This document shows positions 32,701 to 46,659 of a DNA stretch of 64,000 nucleotides, piece after piece. The stretch comes from Pontederia crassipes. Taxonomy: Eukaryota > Streptophyta > Magnoliopsida > Commelinales > Pontederiaceae. The DNA is taken from positions 74,002,077-74,066,076 of the forward strand of contig CM060194.1 in assembly GCA_030549335.1 (NCBI GenBank), read 5' to 3'. Position numbers and translations under genes: made by a program. The notes below the pieces were generated by a model. It was not told the DNA's origin. It searched no databases and saw nothing but the letters and a program-made list of their open reading frames with translations. The first letter of the stretch is position 1. Each line of letters starts with the position of its first letter.

Positions 32701-33139
32701 CTGGTCGAGCGAGGCTGCCAATGATCAGATCTGTCGATCGGAGATCAAGGAGCGAGAGATCGGAGAGCGAGAGCTTCGAGCGTCCGATGCCATCGCGCGG
32801 GGGTCGGCAGCGGGCAGATCGATCGTCGACGGCCAGATCTGTCGGGACAATCGAGCTGGGATGCCATCGGCGGGGTGAGATCGCCGAACGAAGAGTTCGG
32901 AGCGGAGAGGAGAAAGAGAAAAGGAAAAGAAATGGCGGATGTATAAAGTTTTTGGATTATATACCTCTTCGAACTGGCCCACTCGTCGAACCACCCAGTC
33001 CACTCATCAAACCGCACCCCTCGACCGATTTTCACTCACAAAATCACTCAGATCTAGCCAGCCGTCGGATGCCATCCGACGATCGACGCATCGTGAGGGG
33101 ACAGTCTCCCATTTCAGATGAGGGACACCCATTATATCC

Positions 33140-34859
33140 ATAAAAAAAATCAAAGTTTGCTTCCTATGTAAACTTAATCCACGTAGGACACAATACTTTG
33201 TCCAAAAAGGTGTCTAGAAGACAATTTGGACAATGAGCTTATACGTACTTATTATGTTTGAAATTTATGTGAATAGAAAATTAAAACCGATAATATCTTG
33301 TTGAATTGAGTGTGTTACATATAGAACTTAAATCTTAAAACATATATAAATATATTTAAATATTTATGCCCAATTTTATCTTATTCCAGGTGTAAAGAGA
33401 TGGGACAAAAATACCTATTTCGGTTGCGGCCAAAGACGCCGTACGTTGGTCCATCAAGAAGGTACGTGTATGCGTCTCTCCTGCACTTGTTCTTATGATC
33501 TTATCCATAAAATCGTGTGTGATTGAGATATATCCACCTTTTAAATATACCATCAAGAAGTAATAATAGGTGACAATTTTCAGTTGATATTTAGATATAT
33601 AAACATATCAAAAGTTACTGCATAACAATTTTATTATTAAAAACTTACGAGGAAGTAAATTTACGAATTAAAAGAATGCAAATTTATTTTTTTCTATTAA
33701 CTTTAAATATAAGCAATGTATGAGGAGTAGCAATCACCATACATCTATCAATCACCATTCAATTTAAGATAATAAATTTATTAATTGAATATTTTTTTAT
33801 TCATCATCCATCATAAATGAAACTATAATTAATAGAAAATACAATGGTACTACCCTTTAAAATGACTAACATGCCATATATATGTATTAAAAAAAGTATA
33901 ACTATAGATAGTTAAAACTTGGAAAATCGCCCATAAATACTCGTTGTATATGTATATTACATATGTTCTATAATTTCAGATCGGGCTAATAAGGTAGAAA
34001 ACTTGTGATGAACGTGAGCAGTAAGACATCATATTTATAATTTTAATAACATATATGATTAAATGAAAAATTAAAAGCACGGAATTTTAAATATAAACTA
34101 TAGTAAGGAAGAAAGGTCAAAAGGTGAAGAGGCGCTTCCCAACGGCCATCTTTTTAGAGGGTTATCACGGAACTCACGTATATGAATGAAACAGAGTCAA
34201 TAGATAAAAAAAAAAACAGGTCTTCAGATATAGCGCTGTAAGTTACATCACACATAATAATTTGATCGACTTGTTATTAAGATGAATTTAATTATACAAT
34301 AGGTATATAATGAGCTCATCGTCGCCCTCTAATAATATGTTAAGACAATAAAATGATAAATGTTACTCTTTCTAATGATTTAAACTTTTAAAAAAAATTA
34401 GCATAATAATAAATAAAATTATTTTTTTGGTTGTCGTTTGGGATTGGGATCCGTAACCGTATAAGATTTGATATTCATACAAGGGTTTAATGAGCGTGTG
34501 AAGCCCGTGTGAAACGACTTTAGACATACTTATGATTATTTTTTTCAATATTTTTTTCATTGATAGTTTAGAGAATCATTAGGAATAACAAATATATAAT
34601 TCAAATTATTAACAATAATTTTTTTCATCATTTTTGAATTTTAACGAACTTTTGCACATTATTATCCATCATAATGAATATAAGTATTTTATATAACTTC
34701 TAATCTTATAAAACTATTTTTTGTTATGATCATTTAAACTATTAATAAAGAAAGATATCGAAAAAAATAAAAAAAAATACATCTAAGACCGCTTCACACG
34801 AAAAACGCTTCCCATGCTCATTTTTTCCTTCATATAAATATTATATTATATTATATAAC
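33140..34859. other. AT-rich intergenic, nothing recognised
   Basis: No gene, RNA or transposon end could be supported. A short frame at 33356-33556 (minus) is unrecognised. Confidence 0.5.
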
Positions 34860-36070
34860 ACCTTGCAGGCAGGCTTCAAAGTAAAAAATAACAGCCAAAA
34901 AAAGTAACAGATAACAAAATGTTCATACTGGAAGTAGGCATCTGTGTCGTCCCCTTCACCCTTCTCCTCGCACCTTGCAGGCGTTTCGTGCTTCTAGTTG
35001 CCAAGCTTCAGCACCTCCACCAAAGCATGCTGCACAGGAGACCCACGTCCCATGGTGTGCTTCACCACTTGGGGAGGCTCAACTCATTAAGCCTCATGAT
35101 GTAACACTGCTGAGTTCCTTACAGCTTCAAAGATTCAACATTCCTGTTTTTTTCTTTTTTCTTTTTTTTTGTCCTTCACTGTTTATCTCCTGGGCAATGA
35201 TATTGAGCTGCTTCTTAGTTATGCTGTGTGTATAGAAAGATGACTATATTTTGCATCCATGTTTGTGTTCTCAATGAGCAAGTTTGGTCAAAGAAAACAC
35301 ACGTTTTTATGTGTATAGGAAGTGCCCAGTTCTTTCTTAAAGCTTACAGAGGAACTTTCATGGAGCAAAATGCTTAGTCTTCCATCGAATTAGAGACAGA
35401 TCGCTCATTTGCGCCTCCCTTTTCTTCAACAATGGACCATGAAGCCGAAGAATAGCTATCAGAATGAGGAATAAGAACACCACCAATGTTTAAAATGAAG
35501 TTTTACCAAAGAACACAGGAAACATCAAGATCAAGAAGTCCTGTACTGCAAGAGATTTGTTCTTTCCGCAAATCTCCTTTTTGTTTCAGCTTTGTCGTAT
35601 CTTGCAAAAGGCAAAATTGAGTTCCAAACCATTGACCCCTGCCTGTCTTCTATCTTCCTTATTCAAATCTGATCTTACTGAAGGATGAGATGATGAATTT
35701 TTGTTTTCCCTGACCTTAATGTTTCCAGCCACGTCAAGTGGTGCTTTTATCAGAGGAGTGAATCTTGGATATCCAATGCCTGAGACAATTGAGGATTTTG
35801 GATAATAATAAAAGCCATGGAAGAACATGTCTGTGCATCATGCTCGACACACATTTTTGAGCCACTAAAATCTTGTGTTACTATCACCTATTAAATATGT
35901 TCGACAGCTTTTCAGTGAATGTAACGACCACTTTTCACCCAAAAAAAAGGAGTTGGGATGTTCATATCAGAAGCCTTTGCTCAGGAGGATGGCAAGAGAT
36001 CCATCTGGCCGGGAACGACAAGAGGACGCAGTGATTGAAGGGTGGAAGAACAAGGAGAAATGAAGAAATG
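34860..36070. other. Unrecognised segment of gene-like composition
   Basis: This stretch is less AT-rich than its flanks and has no repeat signature. After an acceptor-like TTGCAG (about 34974-34979) the plus strand reads CQASAPPPKHAAQETHVPWC in one frame. On the minus strand 35586-35828 reads GIGYPRFTPLIKAPLDVAGN and onward. Neither could be placed in a family. A short duplication (CACCTTGCAGGC at 34861 and 34971) is present. It may be a decayed gene or a non-coding transcript. Confidence 0.3.
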
Positions 36071-37110
36071 GGCAGACTTGATCACTTCTTCAAAAAGGTA
36101 TGTTAATGACTTAATGTGGATCAATAATGTGAAGCTTTGATATGTCACGCATGGTAAGGATTAAAGTTCCATTATGTTATCTTCAGGAATTGATGTGGAT
36201 GTTCTTAATAAATGATTCACACTTACAACGATCAGAGCTAATCTTCCATGTCCCACGTGAAAATGATTTGAAATCCTTGATACTAAATGCCTTGTGCATG
36301 TTATGAACCTTTAATCCATTGTTCTCATAACCTTGTTTCTATGGCTTCATGCGGTTAACACCAGCCATGAACTTGATATGATTTCAATTGATTGTTCTGC
36401 AAAATGGTACAAACCTCTATGAATATCCAACAGAGTTTCTTTCAGGTCTTTATATGTTTAAGATCCTAATCATTTTCCTTATGAATTTAGTTATAATTCT
36501 GCCTGAAAACCCATGCAATGTCAATTGGATTTAGTTTTCTGTCATGATACATCCTTATGCTTTGACAAAATCCCCAATGATGTATCATAATTTTTTCACA
36601 TTCGAATTTTTCTCATCAGATGAGTCATTACTCATTATCATGATACCACATTTCACAATCGTGAAAGGTGTTTACTACCGAGTTAGTGTTAAGAGTAGAT
36701 GTTGAAATCGGCCTCGCTCATGTCTGTGAAACTTTATTTATAAGTGAAAGATTTAATGAAATGATGAATGAAAGAAAATAAGCATGTTGATCATATAATT
36801 CCTTTATGATGATGAGTCCCATGAAAATTGATTCATAGTTATGACTAATGATATATGATATCATTGATTTGGCTTATCATGTTACACCATTGATTTAACT
36901 GTAACGTGACTAACGTCTATTTTATTAATGATCCTATGTATTAATCAGGGAATGATCAGATGCTAACGTTATATTGATCGAAGAATGACCAAATGAAATC
37001 TCGATTTGCCAAGTGCTTGTTAACGATCTTACTTTGCATAGCATTATATTGATGATTTTGTTGCATTGATTATTCCACCATTGATCTCATGTATTAATTT
37101 ACCGTGAAAT
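36071..37110. other. AT-rich intergenic, nothing recognised
   Basis: No feature supported; the stretch ends at the target duplication of the LTR retrotransposon. Confidence 0.5.
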
Positions 37111-38159
37111 TAATATGTAACGTCCCCAAATCGACTCATGTCATGTGGTGAAGAGCAACTTGAGAATGCTACAAACACTATGGCATTAATCATGATATTG
37201 ACCAAGTCTCAGTCAATAACCGAGATACGTCAATGGAAGAAAGAATAATAACATATATTGTGGAAGTTCATAAGTGGCACATCATCTATAAATAAAATAT
37301 CATAAAGAATGCATTTCATAAATGTGAAAATAAATAAAATAAGTAAATAGCTCTTTTTTTGTTCATGTGCTTTATCGTCGCATGAGCCCTGTCGCAGCAC
37401 ATCAATTCAACACCGTCACTGTCATGGCCCTATGAAAATCAAACACAGGGGAGGAGGTCCTCCCATAAGCTTTACAGCCTAGTGGAGAACCAATTAAGAT
37501 ATACAATGCATAACCTGAAGTAGCGTAAATCAATAATGATGATGCTAACTTATCTTGGTTTGGAAATAGAGCATGGAGTCATCATAATCATGAATAAAGA
37601 GAATCAGTAGACAGCGAGAACAGTAAGATCACATGAGAAGGGATATGCTTAGAATCCATAACAGACTTGATAATCATGACATAAATGATAACCATACTTG
37701 ACATTCATGCTTGCTTTACTTGTTTTATTTGTACATACTTCTTAATCTTGAATTACTTATCCATACTTCTTAATCATGTATCATGCTTAGAAATTAAGTG
37801 TCATTGGGTGTCATTAGATTCTTGGGGTATGACGAGCAAACGATACAGTCATGTGCGGACCAATGAGTGATCAAACCATAATCAAGGGAATGACCTTTAT
37901 CTTGAGGCACTTAGCTTGGACTGATAACACATTATTCATCTTCCATCTTAACTTATAAATCACTTTAGAAACGTTATCCTTTGTTCTTCATACAATGAAG
38001 ATAATTAAACCAATAGGAGAGTAAAATCGATAAAAGGATTCATATCTTAATTTGAGGAGGGATTTCAGTGGCACATGTAATCAATTTAGTTGTAACAATA
38101 ATCAATCGTGAAGGGGAATAGACGGTGATCAGATCAGCAAAACTCAAATTAATGACGAA

Positions 38160-38640
38160 CTCCACAGACATTCTAGGGCTTGGCACAACTGCGCCTGCCT
38201 AGTGGCACGGGCGTACAGGGGAGTCTGCATGGGCATGCCATTCACATGGCACGGGTGTGCTAGTGAACTATGGGTGGCATAGGCGTGCCGTGCACGAGGC
38301 ACAGGCATGCTAGTGAAAGGATGCACATGGGATGGAACGGGCACGCCATTCACGAGGCACGACCGTGACTGTGTGAGGGCGGTGGACCGATTCAAAGGGG
38401 TCAGTCAATCATTTCTATGCCAGTTGCTCGGATGAGAATTATCATGACACAGGCGTGCCATAAGGGTGGTACGGCCGTGATGGCTTGGGAGGCCGATCGA
38501 TCGGATTAAAAGGGTCGATCGACCGGTTATTTAGATAGGTTCTTCGAGTGATAGGACGGGTGTGCCAATAAGGTGGCACGACTCTAACGGTGGCGGCACG
38601 AGCGTATCAAAAGAGTGGCATGGCCGTGACGGTGGCGCTC
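38160..38640. repeat. GGCACGGGCGTGCC motif array in left LTR
   Basis: Variants of TGGCACGGGCGTGCCA recur a dozen times or so; the same array is in the other LTR at 44390-44790. The motif is nearly self-complementary. GGTCGATCGACCGG-type motifs lie between them. Confidence 0.7.
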
Positions 38641-41600
38641 CAACCAATATTTTCATACGAAAATTAAGTATAACATATAATCACCATAGATTAATTACTA
38701 TGTCCTAACAATCATTCAGGCATATCAACACGAATAACAATCGAATACCTACAAGCGATCAGTCATGCAATCATAAAATCAGAAAAGAAACATATCGGTG
38801 ACATCAGTCGAATTCCTTTCTTTAGATCTTTTTCATATCTTTCATTCATTAAGCGTGACAGGGGAGGTATTAGATCTATTCAAAGTCGTGCAAGGTGATT
38901 TCAAATTTCACCCATCTTATTTCGCGATTGCTTCTTGCTTCGATTCGCTGAAAATGCTAACGGTCGTGTCCTCCCTGTGCTCTCTGCGCCCTTTCCTCCT
39001 TTGGCAGATCGCCGCTTGCAAATCGTCTAGTTAAAGAAGTCATTAGAAGGTGCAGAAATCATGGAACAAAATAGGGAGAAAAAGGAGGTTCCGGTCCTAC
39101 TTGCTATTGGAAATGGGGGGGAAGATTCCTCTCTTCACATGCGCACACAGAAAGAAAACATGCCAGAAGGAGAAAGAGAAGAGGGAATATCAGATAGAGG
39201 GAATATGTAATTTAATCCATTTGATTTTCCCTTGATCTTTGGGATCCAGATTTCACTCTCCGATAATGATTTGCTTTCATACTTTGTAAGTTTAATCCCA
39301 TGAAATTCGCATGTGCTCTGATCATTGTAAATTTCCTTATTCTTCAAATCCGATGATGTTTACACCTCATTGTTTGCCATATCTGCAACATAACTGCCCA
39401 TTATCTTCTCCATGATAATAGGAATTGTGGTTATCATTTCCTCCTCATGTGCTGGCCTTTTCCTTTCTATTTTATTTATTTATTTAAATTTTTTTGGGGT
39501 TGTTACATTATAATCTCCTTAAAAGAAAATTCGTTCTCGAATTTTGTATGAGGTAAAGGTTTAACAAAGTGATGCACGAACTCTTGGCACATTTTCTCGA
39601 CTTGAGTCCCCACATGCCTTCTTATCGTGAGGAAGGCATTAGGCTACCTTGACCAATGGTACACTTGGCAAAGGTGAGGTCTGTGGCTAGATCAGGTCCC
39701 TTAATTCAGATGATGTTAGCATTATCATACTTGTACTTTTTGAGCAGGAACACATGAAATACGTAATGCATTCCTTCATAAGAATAGGGTAGTGTCAGCA
39801 TATATGTAACTTTGCCAACTAACTTTAATATTTAAATGGTTCATCGCAGTGAGAAGTAATTTCTCCTTGCTTACTTATCTAGCTTCTTTCATATAGAAAA
39901 CTTTCAATGGCATCTGATCACTAGCATCAATAATATACTCTCATATGCCTTTCGTCTGCGTAACTCTTTTGCTTTTTAACATTTTCTTAATTAATTCAAC
40001 CATCTTAGTATATGCTCCTCATTCATGGTTTTCTCTTTGCCTATTTCACCCAATTAAGTGGTGAAAACTAAGGTTGGTAGTTCAATTGCATTGTGTCTTA
40101 AAATAATTGAATAGTGACCGTTGTCATAACTAAATTCGATGATCGTTCCAACTACCATGTCAATCAAGTGTACATGCTCTCAACATGTGTTCCAAAGTCT
40201 GGATAGTTTTCTTATTTATGTAATGTTTAGTGGGGTCCTATGGGGATTCCCCTTGGTCTAATTCCACGACTATAATTGTTGGGTCAATAACCTCCTTAAA
40301 AGGAGTGTTATACTTATTATGATTATATTTGAAATTAATGAACAAGCACCTATATTTATTTTTTTGAAATTATATTCAATTAAAATTTTCAACATCACAT
40401 GTACTTACTATAATTTCTTTTATCTTTATATTAACTATCCCCAACCTATGATAATTATAGTTAGATACAAATAATTGATCATACTCCCATGTTATTTTGG
40501 ATCTTTATACTTACTATCTATTATGCCTTTCAACATTTCATCTCTTTTTATGGAATCTTTATATTTCTTAATCGTTTAACATTGGAATTCAATGAAAAGT
40601 CTCACTTTTTCATAACTTCATGTTCTCTAAGGATCATTGCATATGTGAGTTAAATTACAATATAGCTATTGATCTGATATACATCTGACATCTATATCCC
40701 CTGATTTGTCATCCATAAGTATTTAGGCTTCAATGTTAGTAATTTATTTGAATTCAATGAAAATCAACGTTTATCATCGTCTAATGTCAATGTTCTAGTG
40801 ATGTAGTACGATGATATTGGGGATATTGTCACTTGACCTTTGACTTAGATCAAATATCATGAGGCATATAACAAAGTAAAATGATAGATAATTGTCAATT
40901 GAGAATGAAGAGTCTTACAAATCGTTTGAGGGTGAATCATTCTTGGCAATCTATGTTATTGGAATAAGATTATTCATTACTCAATGTCATTCAATATTCT
41001 TCGTCTCGATCCCTTGTATCAATGCTTCGTTCGATAATTTAATCATGGGAGTTATTTAAGTTTAACTTCTTGGTTTACCTTGCATTGTCTTCTATTGATC
41101 TTTTTGTTACAATATCATGTCATATAATTTCATAGAAGGCCAGTTCTTATATATATCATCACAATAAGTTCTATCCTTTTGGAGTTGAGTGTCTTTCACT
41201 CCATGTCTAGGAGAATGAATTAATATAATAATCTTAGGGAATGGAAAAGCACTCCGAATCAATGTTATAATTACGATGATGATTCGATCAGTTGAGAAAA
41301 CACGTGGTAAGATCCAATTGATAATGAATAAAAATAATTTATGCACACTACCTAACCTAAGTTCTTAGTAAAATATTATGAATGCTAGCGAATACATGAA
41401 ATGAATTCAAGCAGTAAAGCAGAAAAATAAAACAATCACCAATATAAAAAAATAAGTAATCATCTGTATCCTTTGCACATTGGCCATTGTTCTTTTGCAT
41501 TACTATCCCATTACGATTTGCCTTAACAATGTCATTCATTACCTTGAAGTCGATAAGGAGGCTCATCCATATATAAGAATCATGGGTATTTGTTCATCAT

Positions 41601-41816
41601 TCATGTTTTGTCCTTCATGTTTTTTCATGCATGTTTTTTGTTCTTACGGACGAAGTCCTTTCATACTTCTTTTGGCCATTCATTCTTTCATACTTTTGTT
41701 TGTTAGAAGAGCTCTTCTTTCTTTTAGTGTATACTATTGCTAGCACATAATGTGCAACTATCTAGACCATCATGGGCTAGTAGGGGATCAGTGTCATGGC
41801 CAGCCGTGTTGGGCAA

Positions 41817-42085
41817 GATGACCTCGCACAGTAAGGGTGTGGATGACCTCGCACTAGACGACAATATCCCTCGGTGGAGATGACCTCGCACTAGGCGGAA
41901 ACATCCGTAAAGATTAGGATAACCTCGCACTACCCGAAAACGTCCCTCAGAGGAGATGACCTCACACTATGTGGAAACATCCCTCGGAGGAGATGACATC
42001 GCTCTAGGCCATAACATGAGTGAGGATAAACCTCGCACTAGACGGAAACATCCCTCGAATGAGATGACCTCGCTCTAGGTCATAT
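41817..42085. repeat. 37-bp minisatellite in retrotransposon leader
   Basis: Seven or eight units of GATGACCTCGCACTAGGCGG plus AAACATCCCTCGGAGG start at about 41821, 41846, 41883, 41922, 41959, 41996, 42030 and 42067, mostly 37 bp apart. It lies between the primer site and the middle of the internal region, i.e. in the leader of the minus-strand element. Confidence 0.85.
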
Positions 42086-45000
42086 TGAGCGTAGCTCTGA
42101 ATCATCTTTAAGTTAATTTATTCGATATTAAATTGGGTGGACAGAAGCTTAATAAATCAGAGAGTTTGATTATGATCAAATTCCTTCTGTCCACATATCA
42201 GACGCCCAAAATTCAAATGGTCGTCTATTTTTTATTCATTCCGCGATCGTCCGAAAGGAGGAGCGGACACCCGTTTATCAATGTCGTTCGGTCAATCAAA
42301 AAAGGGTAGCGGTCGATCGTTTAATATTCATTCTTCATTCAAACCAATGTGACTTCTGAGTCTTTTAAACTTTTATATTCATTCATCCATATACTATACA
42401 TGATTCTCAGAGTATACCTAAGTTCTTTCCCGCCAAAAGCTATAAACTTTTTGAACTTAATTACTAACTCTAATTCTTAGCCTCAATATGAGGTAATGTA
42501 GTTAAGAATTCATATAACTAGTTTGTATTTCCTTAGTTCCTTTATTAACATGATGTAAGGTCACGTGATTTAAACATAATAATTAAAATTCTTAGTTTCA
42601 CTGTAAGGTAATCCAACTAAGAATTCTAATAAGTAATTTGGATTTGCTTAGATCCTTTATTAAATAATTCATACTTATCCATATAAATCAATACATTCAG
42701 CGTTAACTTGGTAAATCAATGGAATCACATGAGTCATAACAATAGATCATAATTTAGGCATATTTGATTTCATATAATTTCACTTCTACTATTTGGAACT
42801 ATCTCACACTTGTTGTGTGAGTCGAATCGTTTATTTACTCTTATATTTCCCTCATTTCTTTCATAAATCTACATCTATTTACAATTGATATGCCTACTCA
42901 TTTTCCTCTTCATGCTGCCGTAGTCAGCAGAAGAATTCCATGAGTAGAACGATCATGAAAGAGATGGATAACATGAGTTATAAGAAAGAAAATCGTTCCT
43001 TATATTTTCTTACCCTTTAAATATCTATAGGGCTATTTTTTTCATAACCTTTAAACAAAATTCACACGCTTGTTACTTATTCTTTTCTCAATTTTTCATA
43101 ACCTTTATAACTTGTATAATCACTAACACAATTTTAGGTTGATTCCTATCATACAAAATAACTTCCGTAGGAATCAACCGCTCATAAGAAATCTTTATTA
43201 ACACATCAATAAAGAATAACATAAATTAAGAAAGATCTTACTTGTACTTTATGGTGGAGGATGTGACGACTGCTCGGCGAAAGCACATAAACCATTACCA
43301 TACCATTCTATACAATAGAACATCAAGAGAGTCCTAACTTTAAGTTCTGATATCATAAATGTAATGCCCCCAAATCGACTCATGCCACATGGCGAAAACT
43401 AACTTGAGAACGCTACAAACGCTATGGCATTGACCATGATATTGAGCAAGTCTCAGTCAAGAATCGAGACATATTAGTGGGAGAAAGAATAAAATGAAGA
43501 ATAATAACATATATTGCAAAAGTTCATAAGTGGATACATCATCTATGAATAAAATATCATAAAGTATACATTAGTGGTTCATAAATGTGAAAATAAATAA
43601 AATAAGTAAATAGGCCAATTTTGGTTCATGTGCTTTATCGTCGCCCGAGCCCTGTCGCAGCACACCAACTCAACACCTTCACTGATCTGACCCTGTGAAA
43701 ATCAAACACAGGAGAGGAGATCCTCCCGTAAGTTTTATAGCCTAGTGGTAAAACTTGTCTTGTTTTGAAATAGAGCATGGAGTCATCATAATCATGAATA
43801 AGGAGAATCAATAGACAGCGAAAATAGTAAGATCACATGAGAAGGGATATGCTTAGAATCCATAGCACACTTGATAATCATGACATAAATGGTAACCATA
43901 CTTGACTTGACATTCATTCTTGCTTGTACATACTTCTTAATCTTGAATCATACTTGCTTGACTTATCCATACTTCTTAATCATGTATCATGCTTAGAAAT
44001 CAAATGACTTTGAGTGCCTTTAGATTCTTAGGGTGTGCCGAGCAAACGATACAGTCTTGTGCGGGACAATGGGCGGGTCAATGGGTGATCAAACTATGAC
44101 CAAAGGAGCGACCCTTATATTGAGACACTTGACTTGGTCTGGCAAATCATTATTCATCTTCCATCTTGACTTAGAAATCACTTTAGAAATGTTATCCTTC
44201 GTTCTTCATACCATGAAGATAATTAAACCAATAGGAGAGTAAAATCGATAAAAGGATTCATATCTTAATTTAAGGAGGGATTTCAGTGACACATGTAATC
44301 AATTTAATTGTAACAATGATCAATCATGAATGGGAACAGATGATGATCAGATCAGCAAAACTCAAATCAATGAGAGCTCCACGGACATTCTGGAGCTTGG
44401 CACGGTCGTGCCTGCCTAGCGGCACGGGCGTGCAAGGGAGTCGGCACGGGCGTGCCATTCATATGGCACGGGTGTGCTAATGAAATGGTACACATGGGAT
44501 GGAATGGGCATGCCATTCATGAGGCGCAATCGTGACTATGTGAGGGTGGTCGATCGGTTCGAAGGGGTCGGTCGATCATGTGCTAGTTGTTCGGCTGAGA
44601 ATTGTCACGGCACAATCGTGCCATAAGGGTGGTACAGCCGTTATGGTTTGGGAGGGCGGTCGACCGGATTAAGAGGGTCGGTCGATCGGTTATTTAGATA
44701 GGTTCTTTGAGTGATGGAATGGGCGTGCCAATAAGGTGGCACAGTCATGACGGTGGTGGCACGAGCATACCAGAAGAGTGGCATGGTCGTGACGATGGCA
44801 TTCTAGCCGATATTTTAACACGAAAGTTAAGTAAAACATTAACATATAATCACCATAGATTAATTACTATGTCCTAACAATCATTCAGGCAGATCAACAT
44901 GAATAATAGTCGAATACCTACAAGCGATCGATCATGCAATCATAAAATAAAAAAAGAAACAAATTAGTGACATCAGTCGAATTCCTTTCTTTAGATCTTT

Positions 45001-45676
45001 TTCATATATTTCATTCATTAACTTGACCAGGGGATGTATTAGATCTATCCAAAGTCATACAAGGTGATTTCATATTTCACCCACCTTGTTTGGCGATTGC
45101 TCCTTGCTTCGATTTGCTAGAAACGCTAACGGTCGTGTCCTCCCTGTTCTCTGCGCCCTTTCCTCCTTTGGTAGATCGTCGCTTGCAAATTGTCTGGTTA
45201 AAGAAGTCGTGAGAAGGTGCAAAAATCATGGAACAAGATAGGGAGAAAAAGGAGATTCCGGTCCTACTTGCTATTGGAAACGGCGGGGCGAAGATTTTTC
45301 TCTTCACAGGCGCGCAGAAAGAAAACATGCTGGAAGGAGAAAGAGGAGGGGATATCAGATAGAGGGAATATTTAATTTAATCCATTTGATTTCCCTTGAT
45401 CTTTGGGATCCGGATTTCACTCTCCGATAATGATTTGCTTTCATACAGTTGTAAGTTTAATCCCATGAAATTCGCATGTGCTCTGATCATTATAACTTTC
45501 CTTATTCTTCAAATCCGATATTGTTAACCTCATTGATTTCCATATCTGCAACATAGCGGCCCATTATCTTCTCCATGATAATAGGAATTGTGTTTATCAT
45601 TTCCTCCTCATGTGCTGACCGTTTCCTTTCTATTTTATTTATTTATTTAATTTTTTTGAGGGGTTATTACATAATA

Positions 45677-46452
45677 TGTATGAATTATTGTTGCTTATTG
45701 GCCGTCATAATTTGTGGGAGGTCTATCTCCTCTACAAATGTAATATTTCAGGAAATTGCGGTGCGTGCGATGATGAGACACCTGATCGCACAAGACATAC
45801 TGATATTGGAGTCTCCTATCATTTCATCTTCATTGAATTGTATTAATCTTATTGATATATTTAGACTTCTGCTTTGTAAAATTATATTACTCATCTGTCC
45901 ATTTTTTTCCCTTTATTGCATTATCTTTTGTTGACCGAATAAAAATTCATTTGTTTAGCATGTCAAAAAATTTCTCCCCACAAAATGGAGAATCAAAGCT
46001 CCTTACAGGTCATTATAGAGATAATGTTCGTTCCTGGTCAGCAATCAGCAATACGTCACAGATGGTTCATACGCTAATACGAATGGCTTACAAAAGAGTA
46101 TTGCCAATCGATCGACTAATACTTTTCCAGGTATCTGTCAGAAAATGATGGCGATATGTATGAGGTTCTTCCATAACGAGAGCACTGCATGCAGTTGATG
46201 ACATATGGAGCATTCTCATCACCTTTTGGTAGATTTTGGATTGTGTCTTTTGCTCAATCTTTTAACCCCTCTGCCTATTTGGCAGAAGAACAAAATAAAA
46301 ATTAACTTCATAAAATAGAGATAGAAATGTTTTTATCTCCTTTTGAAATCTTCTTGCTCTTATTTTATTCTCAAAACATTTTGAAGTCAAAATTTTTTAT
46401 TCCAAAATTATTCTTGTGATTGCCAATCAACCCGTGTTCATCTTTTATACAT
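45677..46452. other. Intergenic between two large transposons
   Basis: The frame at 45852-46148 (containing SKNFSPQNGESKLLTGHYRD) is unrecognised. Composition between 45960 and 46200 is more balanced than the surroundings. No transposon end was seen. Confidence 0.4.
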
Positions 46453-46659
46453 GAGGAATATGAGCGTCCCTCCAACTTAAGTCGGGGGAGTGTCCCCCTA
46501 TGTTACGTTTGCCATCGGATTCGCATCCGACGGTTGGCACAGTTCTGAAAGAGAAAGATTAGATCGGCTCTGGTTTGATGCGCGGTTGGACGCGCGGTTC
46601 GAAATGGGACGGCTATAAAAAGTTGGAAACCATTTTTCCCCTCATCTCTCTCTCCTCTT

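Larger units (their letters stand above)
29554..33139. mobile_element. Pack-MULE: Mutator-like element carrying a laccase fragment
   Basis: The ends are long inverted repeats of about 400 bp: left starts GGATATAATGGGTGTCCC and the right end, on the minus strand, starts identically. Parallel blocks include TCGGATGGCATCCGA, GAGGTATATAATCC, CCGCCATTTCTTTT and TCCGATCGACA (or variants). The candidate 9-bp duplication (ATATATAAA left, ATAAAAAAA right) matches at 7 of 9 bases and is low-complexity. The interior has a 40-bp tandem repeat (29951-30110), a laccase C-terminal fragment (30108-30434), the palindromic element 30916-32111 and a GC-rich minisatellite (32180-32700). No transposase was found, so it is non-autonomous. 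Each inverted repeat has a TATA-like sequence and a CT tract. Confidence 0.75.
37116..45671 (-). mobile_element. Non-autonomous LTR retrotransposon, TSD TAATA
   Basis: The two LTRs, 37116-39507 (2392 bp) and 43360-45671 (2312 bp), begin TGTAA(C/T)G(T/C)CCCCAAATCG and end GTT(A/-)(T/-)TACA. TAATA at 37111-37115 and 45672-45676 is the target duplication. The element reads on the minus strand: next to the right LTR, GTTCTGATATCA (43344-43355) is the complement of a methionine-tRNA-type primer site (TGATATCAGAAC; TGGTATCAGAGC is usual). Beside the left LTR, minus-strand TTCGAGAACGAATTTTC resembles the end of Ty3-type pol genes. The internal region (39508-43359, 3852 bp) shows no gag or pol frame, so it appears to be a large non-autonomous derivative. 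The LTRs are visibly diverged by substitutions and small indels. Confidence 0.85.

Noticed and set aside
32284..33143. Long open frames rich in Arg, Gly and Ala on both strands
   Set aside because: They run through a GC-rich tandem repeat and into the inverted repeat of the Pack-MULE; all frames are open because the repeat lacks stop codons.
35917..35945. TGTAACGACC as the start of another LTR
   Set aside because: It looks like the LTR starts elsewhere, but no matching end with TACA and a 5-bp flank duplication could be found.
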